From: Nitrobium sp046350935
GTDB lineage: Bacteria; Nitrospirota; Thermodesulfovibrionia; Thermodesulfovibrionales; Dissulfurispiraceae
Direction of reading: 5' to 3'
Length of the DNA stretch: 64,000 nt
Assembly: GCA_046350935.1 (NCBI GenBank)
Contig: JAXLZK010000006.1
Coordinates: 62,001 to 126,000, forward strand
The notes under the pieces are model-generated. The model had not been told where the DNA came from, searched no databases, and saw nothing but the letters and a program-made list of their open reading frames with translations. The position numbers were made by a program, and so were the translations under genes. Positions 35,850 through 44,502 of the stretch are shown here, in pieces (the first letter of the stretch is position 1; each line of letters begins with the position of its first letter).

Positions 35850-37465
35850 ACGGCTCCCTCATCCTCTTCCTCCACGCGCACCTGCCCTATGTAAAACACC
35901 CCGAATACGAATATTCGCTTGAGGAGAACTGGCTGTTCGAGGCCATGCGGGAGACATACCTGCCTTTGCTCGACATCCTCGAAAGAATGGTAAACGAGGG
36001 GGCGAGCCCCCGTCTCACCCTGTCGTTCAGCCCCCCGTTGATGGAAATGCTGAACGATGCTCTGCTGCGGAAACGTTTTGTCCGCTCCCTGGAGCATCTC
36101 ATCGAACTGGCTGAGCAGGAGGTGAAGCGGACCGCCCGCACCCCCTTCGCACCCCTGGCGCTCTTCTATCGCTCCGCCTTCAGGAAAACCCTGCGCCTCT
36201 ACACCGAACGCTACCGGCAGGACCTCCTCTCCGCTTTCCGGCAGCTTCAGGCCGAGGGGCATATCGAGGTGGCAGCCACCGCCGCAACCCACGCCTTTCT
36301 GCCCGCCTTTGCACCCTTTCCCGGGGCGGTGAAGAGCCAGATAGCGCTCGGGGTGAAGAGCTACCAGCGGGTCTTCGGGAGACCGCCCCGGGGGTTCTGG
36401 CTCCCCGAGTGCGGCTATTATCACGGACTCGATTCTTTTTTAAAGGATGCGGGAATCCGCTACTTCTTCGTGGAGACGCACGGCCTGGTCCGGGGAAGGC
36501 CGAGGCCCCGCCACAGCGTCTATCGCCCCGCGCTCTCTCCGGCAGGGCTTTCGGTCTTCGGGAGGGATTCCGCCTCTGCGCGACAGGTATGGTGCGCTTC
36601 ACGGGGGTACCCGGGAGACCCCTGGTACCGGGACTTCTACCGGGACATCGGGTTCGACCTCCCTCTGGAGTATACGGGCGGATTCACCCGTTTCCGCGGG
36701 ATAAAGACCTTTACCGGGATGAAATATTACCGGGTGACCGGAGGGGAGGCAGACAAGGCGCCCTATGACAGGGCGGCCGCGCTGCAGAGGGCTGCGGGCC
36801 ATGCGGCCCACTTCACCGCGGAGAGGGAAGCCGACTTCCGGAAGCTCCTGCCCTACGGTTTCCCGCCGGTCATCCTCTCCGCTTTCGATGCCGAGCTCTT
36901 CGGGCATTGGTGGTTCGAGGGGGTGGAGTGGCTGGACATGGTGCTGCGGGGCAGGGAGAAAAGGGGACTATCCTATCGGATTGCTACTCCTTCCTCCTAT
37001 CTCCTCAGTCATCCCGCCGGGCAGGAGCACTGCACGAGAATCGAGCCGTCCAGCTGGGGAGAGGGGGGGTACAGCGAGGTCTGGATCGGCGGGCGAAACC
37101 ACTTCCTCTACCGGCACCTGCACGCGATGGCGGACAGGATGAAGGAAATGGCGGTGCGGATGCTGCAGGGAAAGGAGATGCGGAAAAAGACGGTGCAAAG
37201 GGTCCTGCATCAGGCGATGCGGGAAACGCTGCTGGCGCAGGCCAGCGACTGGGCCTTCCTGATGGAGAAGGACAGGGCGTCTGAATACGCGGAAAGAAGG
37301 GTAAAGACGCACCTGGAGCGCTTCACTCTCCTCCATTCCATGCTCATGGAGGGAAGGGCGGACGAAAGGACGGTCGGGGAGCTGGAAGAACGGGACGGAA
37401 TTTTCCCGTGGCTGTCCTGGCCCGGGGATTACAGCGCCTTGCTTTCCGCCAGCAGCGTATCGTAG
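35846..37465 (+). CDS. glycoside hydrolase family 57 (glucan branching-type)
   Basis: 539 residues. GH57 (beta/alpha)7 barrel: HAHLPYVKHPE at the start, the nucleophile Glu in FWLPECGYYHG, and the acid Asp in SAFDAELFGHWWFEG. A helical C-terminal domain follows, as in the 1,4-alpha-glucan branching enzymes. It probably acts on glycogen-like alpha-glucans, though amylase activity cannot be excluded. It starts with GTG overlapping the selD stop, so it depends on selD translation. Its last 37 nt overlap the convergent LysR gene. No glycogen genes are next to it. Confidence 0.92.
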   Translation: MNGSLILFLHAHLPYVKHPEYEYSLEENWLFEAMRETYLPLLDILERMVNEGASPRLTLSFSPPLMEMLNDALLRKRFVRSLEHLIELAEQEVKRTARTPFAPLALFYRSAFRKTLRLYTERYRQDLLSAFRQLQAEGHIEVAATAATHAFLPAFAPFPGAVKSQIALGVKSYQRVFGRPPRGFWLPECGYYHGLDSFLKDAGIRYFFVETHGLVRGRPRPRHSVYRPALSPAGLSVFGRDSASARQVWCASRGYPGDPWYRDFYRDIGFDLPLEYTGGFTRFRGIKTFTGMKYYRVTGGEADKAPYDRAAALQRAAGHAAHFTAEREADFRKLLPYGFPPVILSAFDAELFGHWWFEGVEWLDMVLRGREKRGLSYRIATPSSYLLSHPAGQEHCTRIEPSSWGEGGYSEVWIGGRNHFLYRHLHAMADRMKEMAVRMLQGKEMRKKTVQRVLHQAMRETLLAQASDWAFLMEKDRASEYAERRVKTHLERFTLLHSMLMEGRADERTVGELEERDGIFPWLSWPGDYSALLSASSVS

Positions 37466-38352
37466 TGGTATGTCTTGAGATACGAAAGGAATTCGTCCAC
37501 CGCGTGGGAAACGACGGCGTTTCTGGGCATGATCAGGGAGAAATCCCGGAGGATCTTCTCTTCCTTCGGGGTGATCATCTTCAGGGTGCCGTACCGGAGC
37601 TCTTTCCGCGCGGCCCAGCGCGAGACGATCGAGACCCCCATACCGCCTTCCACCGCTTCCTTTATGGATTCCGTACCGCCGAGCACCATGGAGATGCGCA
37701 TGTCGCTTATCCTGATGCTGTGGGACGCAAGGTACTTTTCGATGATCTGGCGCGTCCCCGAACCTTCCTCGCGGATGATGAAAGGCTCCTTCGTTAGCTC
37801 GAGGATGGAGACGACCTTTTTCCTGGCCCAGGGGTGATGGGGAGGCACCACGAGGGCGAGCTCATCCACGATCAGCCTCTCCGTCTTTATCTTGTGGCGC
37901 GAGGTCTCTCCCTCCACCAGCCCGAGATCGATGCCCCCCGCGTTCAGGAAATCGAGAATCCTCTTTGTATTCCCGATGAGCACGTTTATTTTGATCTTCG
38001 GATGGGTCTTTTTGAAATCGACGATGACACCGGGGAGTACGTAGTTTCCTATGGTGGTGCTTGCGCCGACGGTGATGCTCCCTTTTATCAGTCCGGTGAG
38101 CCTCCCGATCTCTTTCTCGAGTTCGGCGTACAGCGCCAGGATGTCTTTGGCGTAGCGGTACAGGACTTCTCCTGCGGAGGTGAGATTGATGGAACTGCCG
38201 GAGCGGTCGAAAAGCTTCGTTTCGTACAGTTCTTCGAGCGCCTGGATCTGCAGGCTGACGGCGGGTTGCGTCAAATGGATGATTTCGGAGGTCTTGGAGA
38301 AGCTCTTCGTTTCGGCAACCGTGCAGAATACCTTGAGTTTGTGGTCTTCCAT
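37429..38352 (-). CDS. LysR-family transcriptional regulator
   Basis: 307 residues. The winged HTH at 1-60 contains FCTVAETKSFSKTSEIIHLTQPAVSLQIQALEE (key: S18, T28, Q29, P30, S33) and is followed by a linker helix and a periplasmic-binding-like effector domain (ITVGASTTIGNYVLPGVIVDF). It lies beside selD and converges on the GH57 gene, resembling the LysR group often found with selenium genes, so control of selenium metabolism is possible. An alternative is a CysB/CbbR-like role. The region upstream is AT-rich and has no clear Shine-Dalgarno site. Confidence 0.92.
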   Translation of the reverse strand: MEDHKLKVFCTVAETKSFSKTSEIIHLTQPAVSLQIQALEELYETKLFDRSGSSINLTSAGEVLYRYAKDILALYAELEKEIGRLTGLIKGSITVGASTTIGNYVLPGVIVDFKKTHPKIKINVLIGNTKRILDFLNAGGIDLGLVEGETSRHKIKTERLIVDELALVVPPHHPWARKKVVSILELTKEPFIIREEGSGTRQIIEKYLASHSIRISDMRISMVLGGTESIKEAVEGGMGVSIVSRWAARKELRYGTLKMITPKEEKILRDFSLIMPRNAVVSHAVDEFLSYLKTYHYDTLLAESKAL

Positions 38353-38476
38353 AGGATTTATTTTTTTATGGTAGCATAAGTTTTAATTATAAGTAAACAC
38401 GAAAAACGGGGTAACTACTTGGCAGAAGGGGAAAAATAGAAACAATGCCGGGGAAGGGGGCAGGGGAGGTCGTACG

Positions 38477-39223
38477 CTATTCTCCGCCGGAGCCGGCGGT
38501 ATTCGGGGCCTCCTCTTCCGGCCTCGTGTAGTACAGTATCCTCCTGCATTGGGGGCACTCGATAATTTCGGCGTTCACTCGTATCTCAACGAACATCTGC
38601 GGGGGGATGTGAAGGTTGCACCCCTGGCATATCTCATTCTTTGCCTCGACGACGGCAAGGCCCCGGGATGCCTTCATGATATTCGTATATACGGTGTACA
38701 GGTCACCCTCTATCCGGGAGACGAGCTTCTTTCTCTGCTCCTTGAGCTCTTTCACTTCGCGCTCCCGCTGCCGTACTTCCCCCTCGAGCTCTTTTCTCAC
38801 CCCTTCCACCCTCGCCTTCTCCCCGGCGACGCGGGAGGTTTCCTCTTTGAGACGCCGGGACGCTTCCTCCAGGGACTCCATGAGGCCGAGGAGCGTATCT
38901 TCCGCGCCCTTCAGGTCTTTTTCGACTTTTTCGATCTCCTTGAGGTGCGCCTGGTACTCCTTGTTGTTCTTGATGTCGGAGGAGCGCTGCTTCAGCTTTT
39001 TCGTCCTCTCGCGCAGCTCTTCGATCTCGCCTTCCTTGTCTTTCTTTTTCTTCTCCAGGGCCGCGTAGAGCTGGCGCTGCGCTTCACAGGCCGCCTCCGC
39101 GTTCTTCAGGGGAACCTCATGGGAGGAGAGGGTTGCCGGAATTGCGTCGATCCTCATCCGCGAAGAGAGGATGAGGGTGTCAAGTTTCTGCAGGTCTATA
39201 AGAAGCTGTAGCTGTTCGTTCAC
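38477..39223 (-). CDS. coiled-coil protein with C4 zinc ribbon (DUF164 family)
   Basis: 248 residues. A long coiled coil (about 5-190, rich in Lys/Glu/Arg heptads) is followed by the C-terminal zinc ribbon with CQGC and CPQC pairs, as in the DUF164/zf-RING_7 family. The function is unknown; the family is often encoded near NIF3-like proteins and rpoD, as here. I chose GTG 39223 (GAGG six bases upstream), because the longer frame would run through the tRNA gene. It is the last gene of the rpsU-dnaG-rpoD block before the regulator. Confidence 0.9.
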   Translation of the reverse strand: MNEQLQLLIDLQKLDTLILSSRMRIDAIPATLSSHEVPLKNAEAACEAQRQLYAALEKKKKDKEGEIEELRERTKKLKQRSSDIKNNKEYQAHLKEIEKVEKDLKGAEDTLLGLMESLEEASRRLKEETSRVAGEKARVEGVRKELEGEVRQREREVKELKEQRKKLVSRIEGDLYTVYTNIMKASRGLAVVEAKNEICQGCNLHIPPQMFVEIRVNAEIIECPQCRRILYYTRPEEEAPNTAGSGGE

Positions 39224-39355
39224 CGGTCCCTCGTTGCATGAAAGCGAGAGGGGAAAGTGAGCAATCAGAAGAAGGGGATTCACCCCGGGGCGGGAACCAG
39301 CCGCCGGAGGCGCCCCTGTTTCCCTCTCCTTCCTGCTCCGCTCTTCGCTTTTGTT

Positions 39356-39431
39356 TGGTGGGCCCACCAGGACTCGAACCTGGGACCAACCGGTTATGAG
39401 CCGGTAGCTCTACCAACTGAGCTATGGGCCC
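39356..39431 (-). tRNA. tRNA with CAU anticodon (elongator Met, or Ile after lysidine)
   Basis: 76 nt including an encoded CCA. The acceptor stem GGGCCCA/TGGGCCC, D arm GCTC..GAGC, anticodon stem around CTCATAA (anticodon CAT), and T arm CCAGG-TTCGAGT-CCTGG all pair. The CAU anticodon could be elongator tRNA-Met or tRNA-Ile2; the stem sequence ACCGG-CTCATAA-CCGGT does not decide without a comparison. It is not initiator-like, as the first pair G1-C72 is matched. Confidence 0.95.
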
Positions 39432-39524
39432 GCAAAGGTGTGCGGCAGGAAGATCCCGCCTCAGCGCTTTTCAGCTCCGGACGCGTCTTCCTGCAGGGGG
39501 CAGACCTTTGGTCTCAAGCTTTCT

Positions 39525-39554
39525 ACTATATAACCCTAAGTGCCTGCGAGTCAA
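39525..39554 (-). promoter_or_regulatory. promoter for the tRNA gene
   Basis: On the minus strand TTGACT (39549-39554), 18 nt, TATAGT (39525-39530). It overlaps the rpoD stop codon and places transcription start about 85 nt before the tRNA. Confidence 0.6.
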
Positions 39555-41077
39555 GGGTTTCCTAAAAAGTCCCGGAGCCATTTGCTCCGCGAAGGGTGCT
39601 TCAATTTGCGGATGGCTTTCACCTGGATCTGCCGGATGCGCTCCCGGGTCACGTCGAAGGCCTGTCCCACCTCTTCAAGGGTGTGCGGGTTCTCCTCCCC
39701 GATGCCGAAACGCTTGCGGATCACCATTTCCTCCTTGGGGGAGAGGGTGCAGAGGATCTTGTCGATGTGCGTCTTCAGGTCCTCCTGGATCACCACATCC
39801 AGAGGAGAGAGGTTCGATTTGTCCTCGATGAAGTCCTTGAGCATCGTATCGTCCTCCTCTCCGATGGGGGTCTCGATGGATATCGGCTCTTTCGAGATCT
39901 TCAGGATGTTTTTGACCTTGTCGACCGGTATCTTCGAGCGCTTGGCGATCTCCTCGGGGCTGGGCTCCACGCCGTACTCCTGCACCAGCTCCTTCGTGAC
40001 CTTGTTGATCTTGTTGATGTTCTCTATCATGTGGACGGGGATGCGGATGATACGGGACTGGTCAGCGATGGCCCGGCTGATCGCCTGCCGTATCCACCAG
40101 GTTGCGTACGTGCTGAACTTGTACCCCCTCCGGTATTCGAACTTGTCCACCGCCCGCATCAGGCCGATGTTCCCCTCCTGAATGAGGTCCCCGAGGCTCA
40201 GCCCCTTGCCGATATACCTCTTCGCAATGCTGATGACCAGCCGGAGGTTCGATTCCACCAACTGCCCCTTTGCGCCGCTCACCTCGATCTCCGCCTTGTC
40301 CAGCGCGCGGGCCGTCTTCTTTACCTCGGTAGTGCGCAGGCCGATGGCGGCTTCCAGTTTTCTGATCTCGGCGATGAGCTGCCTGCATTCGGCAGCCTTG
40401 CCCTTCGCTTTCCTCGTCTTCAGGAGGTCCCCGTTCAGGGCTTCGAGCTGGTCGCTCAGCTTCTTCAGCTCCTCTGAGAAGGCGTTGATGACGTCCTCCT
40501 TCAGGTTCAGCTCCTTTACCCGCAGGAGTATCTGGTCGCGGTTGCACGAGAGCGACTTTACGATGCGGGCGTTTTTCTGCGCCGCGGGCGCCTTGCCCTC
40601 CGAGCAGAGACCTCCCTCTTTCAGGAGCCTTTTCCTCCGGGTGAACAGGGTGTGTATCTCCTCGGTAAGCTTTGAGAAACGCTCCGTCTCCGAGAAGATT
40701 TCCTCTTCAGCCAGCTCCTCGTCGTCCTGGATGAGATCGGTCAGGGGAGCCTCGCCCCTTTCCACCAGCCTGCCCAGGGTCACCAGTTTGTTGATGACGA
40801 AGGGAATGGTAAAAAGGGCCCCCGAGATCTTCAGCTTGCACTCCTCGATCTGCTTCGCGATCTCGATCTCCCCCTCCTTGGTGAGAAGGGGGATCAGGCT
40901 GATTCCCTTCAAATAGGCTTTTAGCGGATCGTATTCCTGCTCGATGGACTTCTTAATGCCTTCGGTATCGACAGGCTCCGTGTTTTCGAGCACCGCTATG
41001 TCGTCGATGGCATTGTCGGGGAAATCGGCGTCCTGCTTGCCGAAACCCTCGTCGTATACATGAAACGGCTCTCTCAA
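39551..41077 (-). CDS. rpoD: RNA polymerase primary sigma factor RpoD
   Basis: 508 residues. Region 1.2 (DPLKAYLKGI), a large non-conserved insert, the region 2 core (NLRLVISIAKRYIGKGLSLGDLIQEGNIGLMRAVDKF, with the -10 helix YKFSTYATWWIRQAI), region 3, and the region 4 HTH (TLEEVGQAFDVTRERIRQI) are all present. Translation starts at TTG 41077, which overlaps the dnaG stop (TTGA) and has AGGAGG six bases upstream. Last protein gene of the rpsU-NIF3-dnaG-rpoD block. Promoters seen in the window (TTGACA/TATAAT-like) fit this factor. Confidence 0.97.
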   Translation of the reverse strand: MREPFHVYDEGFGKQDADFPDNAIDDIAVLENTEPVDTEGIKKSIEQEYDPLKAYLKGISLIPLLTKEGEIEIAKQIEECKLKISGALFTIPFVINKLVTLGRLVERGEAPLTDLIQDDEELAEEEIFSETERFSKLTEEIHTLFTRRKRLLKEGGLCSEGKAPAAQKNARIVKSLSCNRDQILLRVKELNLKEDVINAFSEELKKLSDQLEALNGDLLKTRKAKGKAAECRQLIAEIRKLEAAIGLRTTEVKKTARALDKAEIEVSGAKGQLVESNLRLVISIAKRYIGKGLSLGDLIQEGNIGLMRAVDKFEYRRGYKFSTYATWWIRQAISRAIADQSRIIRIPVHMIENINKINKVTKELVQEYGVEPSPEEIAKRSKIPVDKVKNILKISKEPISIETPIGEEDDTMLKDFIEDKSNLSPLDVVIQEDLKTHIDKILCTLSPKEEMVIRKRFGIGEENPHTLEEVGQAFDVTRERIRQIQVKAIRKLKHPSRSKWLRDFLGNP

Positions 41078-42858
41078 GACCCCCTCCTTTCGTGATCCGC
41101 AACGCCTTTTCCGTGAAAGGCTTCCGGAGTTTTCTGATAGTTTTCCTTTTTTTGGAGAAGCAGGGACTGCAGGCGCTCCACATCGCCCGCTTCCCCCGCC
41201 GACCGTATCTGTTTTTCGAGATCCTTCACCGCGATATTCCTGAGACACTCCTCTATGACTACCTCCACGTTTTCCTCGTCGATTTCAGGGCTGACGGAAA
41301 GGTGGGTGACGAGCCTCTTTTCCTCGTCGTCGCAAAGGGCGAGGATTCTTTCCGTCGAACGACCATCTGCTGTTCCGGGGGCGAAGGCGGTTTTGACCTT
41401 TTCGAAAATTCCCCGCACCAGCCCGCTTCCCCGGTTGTCCGCGGGAAAGCTTTCAAGAAGCGGGATCGCCCGTTCAGGAGCCGAGAGAAGGGCGAGGAGA
41501 AGCATGCGCTCCTCCCTGCTGAGCGCAGCAGTGCCCGGACCTTCCGCTCTCGCGTGCAGACCGGAAGCCTCCCCGGCAGGGTATCTGCCCGGCCGGGACG
41601 GACCCCGTTGCATGTTTTTGAATTCCTCTCTGAGCGCCGCTTCCTGCATCCCCGACCTGTCGGCCAGCTCGCGAAGGGCCTCGTCCCTCATGAGGGAATC
41701 GGGGCAGGGGGAGAGAAAGCGCAGCAGGACCCTCACGCCGTCGATCCTGTTTTTCCCGGAGGCCTTCAGCAGAAATTCCACCGGTGTCAGCGCAGCACCC
41801 ATCCGTTTTCTGAACTGCTCCGGGCCGTATTTTCTGAGGAAGCTGTCGGGGTCTTCGCCCTCCGGGAGGACGAGCACCTTCGCCGCCATGCCCTCCGCGT
41901 ACACGAGTTCGAGAGCCCTCTTCGTGGCGGAGGTCCCCGCCGCGTCTCCGTCGAATACGAGGAGGAGCTTGTCGGAGAACCTTTTGAGCTTTTTCAGGTG
42001 TCCCGCGGTGAGAGCGGTCCCCAGGGGGGCTACGGCGTTCTCGAACCCGTATTGATGGCAGAGGAGGGTATCCATATACCCTTCCACGACGAGGGAGTAC
42101 CCCTTCCTGCCGATGGCGCCCTTCGCGCGGTTCAGTCCGTAGCACGCCTCTCCCTTCCTGAAGATCGCGCTTTCGGGGGAGTTGAGGTATTTGGGAGAGC
42201 TCTTTGAAGGGGTCATGATCCTCCCGCCGAAGGCGATGACCCTGTCCTGCAGGTCGAACAGCGGGAACATCAGCCGGTCCCTGAAAAAATCGAAGGGTTT
42301 CTGCTCTCCGAAATAGACGAGCCCGGAAGCCTTGATATGCTCCGGGGGAAACTGCAGCTTGACGAGATGGGTAAAAAGGGCATCGCGCTCCTGCCTGCTG
42401 CAGCCGAGGGAGAAGGCCCCGGCTGTTTCGTCCGCCAGGCCTCTCTCCTTCAGGTACGCTCCTGTCTGGCGGGAGGGGTGGACATTGCTTCGGAAGAAGG
42501 CGAGCGCCTCCCTGTTGATGGCGTACAGGTCCTCTTTCAGGCTTCTGCCCGCCTTTGTCTCGCGCCGGTAGTCCTCGATCGCTATGCCTGCCTTGCCGGC
42601 GAGATAGGTGACTGCCTCCGGGAAGCTCATGCTCTCGCATTCCATGATGAACGAGAGAGCGTCTCCGCCTTTGCCGCAGCCGAAGCAATGGAAGATCTGT
42701 TTTGAGGGATTGACCATGAAAGAGGGGGTTTTTTCCGAGTGGAAGGGACAGAGGCCTTTGTAGTTCTGTCCTGCACGCTTCAGATCGACATGCTCGGCGA
42801 TCAGGCTGACGATATCGATTTTCGATTTTATTTCTTCAACAACACTATCAGGCTTCAT
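41074..42858 (-). CDS. dnaG: DNA primase DnaG
   Basis: 594 residues. The N-terminal CHC2 zinc ribbon (CPFHSEKTPSF with HCFGCGKGG) leads to the RNA polymerase core with the TOPRIM motifs VVEGYMDTLLC and LVFDGDAAG, and a helical C-terminal helicase-binding region. Start at Met 42858 gives the normal family length; the longer frame adds residues outside the family pattern. It makes RNA primers at replication forks. It overlaps rpoD by 4 nt and follows the NIF3-like gene. Confidence 0.97.
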   Translation of the reverse strand: MKPDSVVEEIKSKIDIVSLIAEHVDLKRAGQNYKGLCPFHSEKTPSFMVNPSKQIFHCFGCGKGGDALSFIMECESMSFPEAVTYLAGKAGIAIEDYRRETKAGRSLKEDLYAINREALAFFRSNVHPSRQTGAYLKERGLADETAGAFSLGCSRQERDALFTHLVKLQFPPEHIKASGLVYFGEQKPFDFFRDRLMFPLFDLQDRVIAFGGRIMTPSKSSPKYLNSPESAIFRKGEACYGLNRAKGAIGRKGYSLVVEGYMDTLLCHQYGFENAVAPLGTALTAGHLKKLKRFSDKLLLVFDGDAAGTSATKRALELVYAEGMAAKVLVLPEGEDPDSFLRKYGPEQFRKRMGAALTPVEFLLKASGKNRIDGVRVLLRFLSPCPDSLMRDEALRELADRSGMQEAALREEFKNMQRGPSRPGRYPAGEASGLHARAEGPGTAALSREERMLLLALLSAPERAIPLLESFPADNRGSGLVRGIFEKVKTAFAPGTADGRSTERILALCDDEEKRLVTHLSVSPEIDEENVEVVIEECLRNIAVKDLEKQIRSAGEAGDVERLQSLLLQKKENYQKTPEAFHGKGVADHERRGS

Positions 42859-42905
42859 GGCTGCCACCGTTTTCTCCGTCTGCCGCAGCGTCGGAAAACG
42901 CCGGT

Positions 42906-43862
42906 CTATTTCCTCTTTACTCTCCTGAAACCCGAGCACTCGATTACTTCCGGCTGCCCTTCCTCCTGCAAGGCGTCGAAAAGAAGGTTTACCCCTACGT
43001 TGTCGCTGGCGATGTGCCCTGCCAGCACCACGTTGACATGGTTTTTTTCCGCCTCTTTCCGGTGGTCCTCGGTGAGATGCATGGCGACGACGGTATTGAT
43101 GCCCCCGAGGGAAAGGCTCTGGAAGATCTCTTTCGAGCCCTCCGTGCCGCCCGTCATATCGACGAAAATCTTTCCCGCCTTTCTGCTCTTCGCTCCCAGC
43201 AGGATCTTCGGTCCGGAACTGTTTTTTTCAGCCTCAAGGTATTCCGGAATCTTCCGCAGCAGGTCGACAACGTCCTCAAGGGTGTAGGGCATTTCACTGT
43301 CGAACATCTGCTGCAGATAGGCGGCCACCATGTTGTCCGCCGGGGTATGCAGGCACAGGAAGGGGATGTCGAGCAGCCGGGCGGCATCGACCGCCCGGGT
43401 ATGATTCACCGGCATCAGCCTCCGCTCTATTTCCTTTATCCTCCCCTCCATCGTTCCTTCCGCGATATTGATGGGCACGCCGAACCTGCTCAGGATATCG
43501 GACTGCATGTACATGACCGAATGGAGAGCGGCGAATGCCCTGCCTTCGGGATGGTGAGAGACGATGAGGTCGACCGGCTTGTTGCGGGAGCGCAGGGTAT
43601 CGGCAAGGAGGACCTCCCCCACTTCGATATCGATGCCCACCAGCACCCTTTTCACAGGTTCTTCTCCGGTGCCGTGGAGGACCCGCGAGTCAGCGTACGG
43701 GTTCTCGAGGTTTTCCCTGTCGAAGGTCTCTTTCTGTTTGGGAGAGAGATTCTCGAACTCCTTCTTCTTTCTCTCCAACTCCCTCATGACGGTCTCTTTT
43801 CCCCGGGGGTCGTTCTCTATCCCTGCTGAAATCGCTTTTTTGTAGAAGTCGGAAAGATTCAA
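42906..43862 (-). CDS. NIF3-like (NGG1p-interacting factor) metal-binding protein
   Basis: 318 residues. NIF3/DUF34-type fold with the metal-ligand motif IVSHHPEGRAF, a later HTRAVDAAR, HTPADN and AGHIASDN. The family binds a dinuclear metal centre; its exact reaction is unknown. It starts with TTG behind a very strong GAGGTGAT site. It is inserted between rpsU and dnaG, and its gene ends 47 nt before dnaG. A NIF3-like protein with a DUF164 zinc-ribbon protein close by is a recurrent pair. Confidence 0.88.
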   Translation of the reverse strand: MNLSDFYKKAISAGIENDPRGKETVMRELERKKKEFENLSPKQKETFDRENLENPYADSRVLHGTGEEPVKRVLVGIDIEVGEVLLADTLRSRNKPVDLIVSHHPEGRAFAALHSVMYMQSDILSRFGVPINIAEGTMEGRIKEIERRLMPVNHTRAVDAARLLDIPFLCLHTPADNMVAAYLQQMFDSEMPYTLEDVVDLLRKIPEYLEAEKNSSGPKILLGAKSRKAGKIFVDMTGGTEGSKEIFQSLSLGGINTVVAMHLTEDHRKEAEKNHVNVVLAGHIASDNVGVNLLFDALQEEGQPEVIECSGFRRVKRK

Positions 43863-44027
43863 CGCATATCACCTCGTATCGTATCGTCGCTGCCGTCACG
43901 AAGCAGCAGGGAAGAGGCGCTCCTTGCTCTTCAGCCGGACTCCCTTCCCGCCGAAAGGGGGGAAGGGGCCGAAAGAAAACGATGCAACGGAGGAGCGCTG
44001 CTTACGGGTGCATCGGGTTCGCCATGC

Positions 44028-44091
44028 AAAAAGGCCTTGAGAATCATACCTACTGATCGAATCAGTTAATCGTTTGATTTCAAGGCCTTTT
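44028..44091 (-). terminator. branched terminator/attenuator after rpsU
   Basis: Minus strand: AAAAGGCCTTGA...TCAAGGCCTTTTT forms the outer stem; ACTGAT-TCG-ATCAGT forms an inner stem. The ending T run fits an intrinsic terminator between rpsU and the dnaG part, as known for the E. coli operon. Confidence 0.75.
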
Positions 44092-44155
44092 GAGTTTGCT
44101 TGTGTCTACGTCTCGGGAATATCTCCCTCAAACTTCAGCGGACGAAAGGAATTTG

Positions 44156-44356
44156 TTACCGCGCGGAGAAGGACCTCGTCCGCTTCGCCGCCTTCTTACG
44201 AGCAGCCAAGACTTTTTTCTTCTTTTTGACGCTGGGTTTTTCGTAATGCTCTCTTTTCCTTATGTCTGAAAGTACGCCATCACGCTCGCATTGTTTCTTG
44301 AACTGTTTGAGAGCGGATTCTAAAGACTCGATGTCTTTTACTTTAACAGAGGGCAC
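44156..44356 (-). CDS. rpsU: 30S ribosomal protein S21
   Basis: 66 residues, basic and helical: KVKDIESLESALKQFKKQCERDGVLSDIRKREHYEKPS, then a Lys/Arg tail. Starts with GTG, six bases after GGAGGG. First gene of the macromolecular synthesis block. Divergent from hisC, with its own promoter. Confidence 0.97.
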   Translation of the reverse strand: MPSVKVKDIESLESALKQFKKQCERDGVLSDIRKREHYEKPSVKKKKKVLAARKKAAKRTRSFSAR

Positions 44357-44408
44357 CCATATCCCTCCTCTCTATAATGAAATAATAAGGCTTTTTCGGT
44401 TATTTCCT

Positions 44409-44438
44409 ACTTTAGCAGGTGACCGGGCTTCCTGTCAA
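44409..44438 (-). promoter_or_regulatory. promoter for rpsU
   Basis: Minus strand TTGACA (44433-44438), 18 nt, TAAAGT (44409-44414), leader of about 50 nt with a Shine-Dalgarno site. Confidence 0.65.
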
Positions 44439-44467
44439 GAAAATCGCCCTCGGACAGGCTGAAGAGA

Positions 44468-44496
44468 TTGACAATGATACCAGGTACTTTTATTAT
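44468..44496 (+). promoter_or_regulatory. promoter of a probable leaderless hisC transcript
   Basis: TTGACA (44468-44473), 17 nt, TATTAT (44491-44496), only six bases before ATG 44503. This is the clearest of the leaderless set because both hexamers are strong. Confidence 0.8.
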
Positions 44497-44502
44497 AAAC
44501 GG

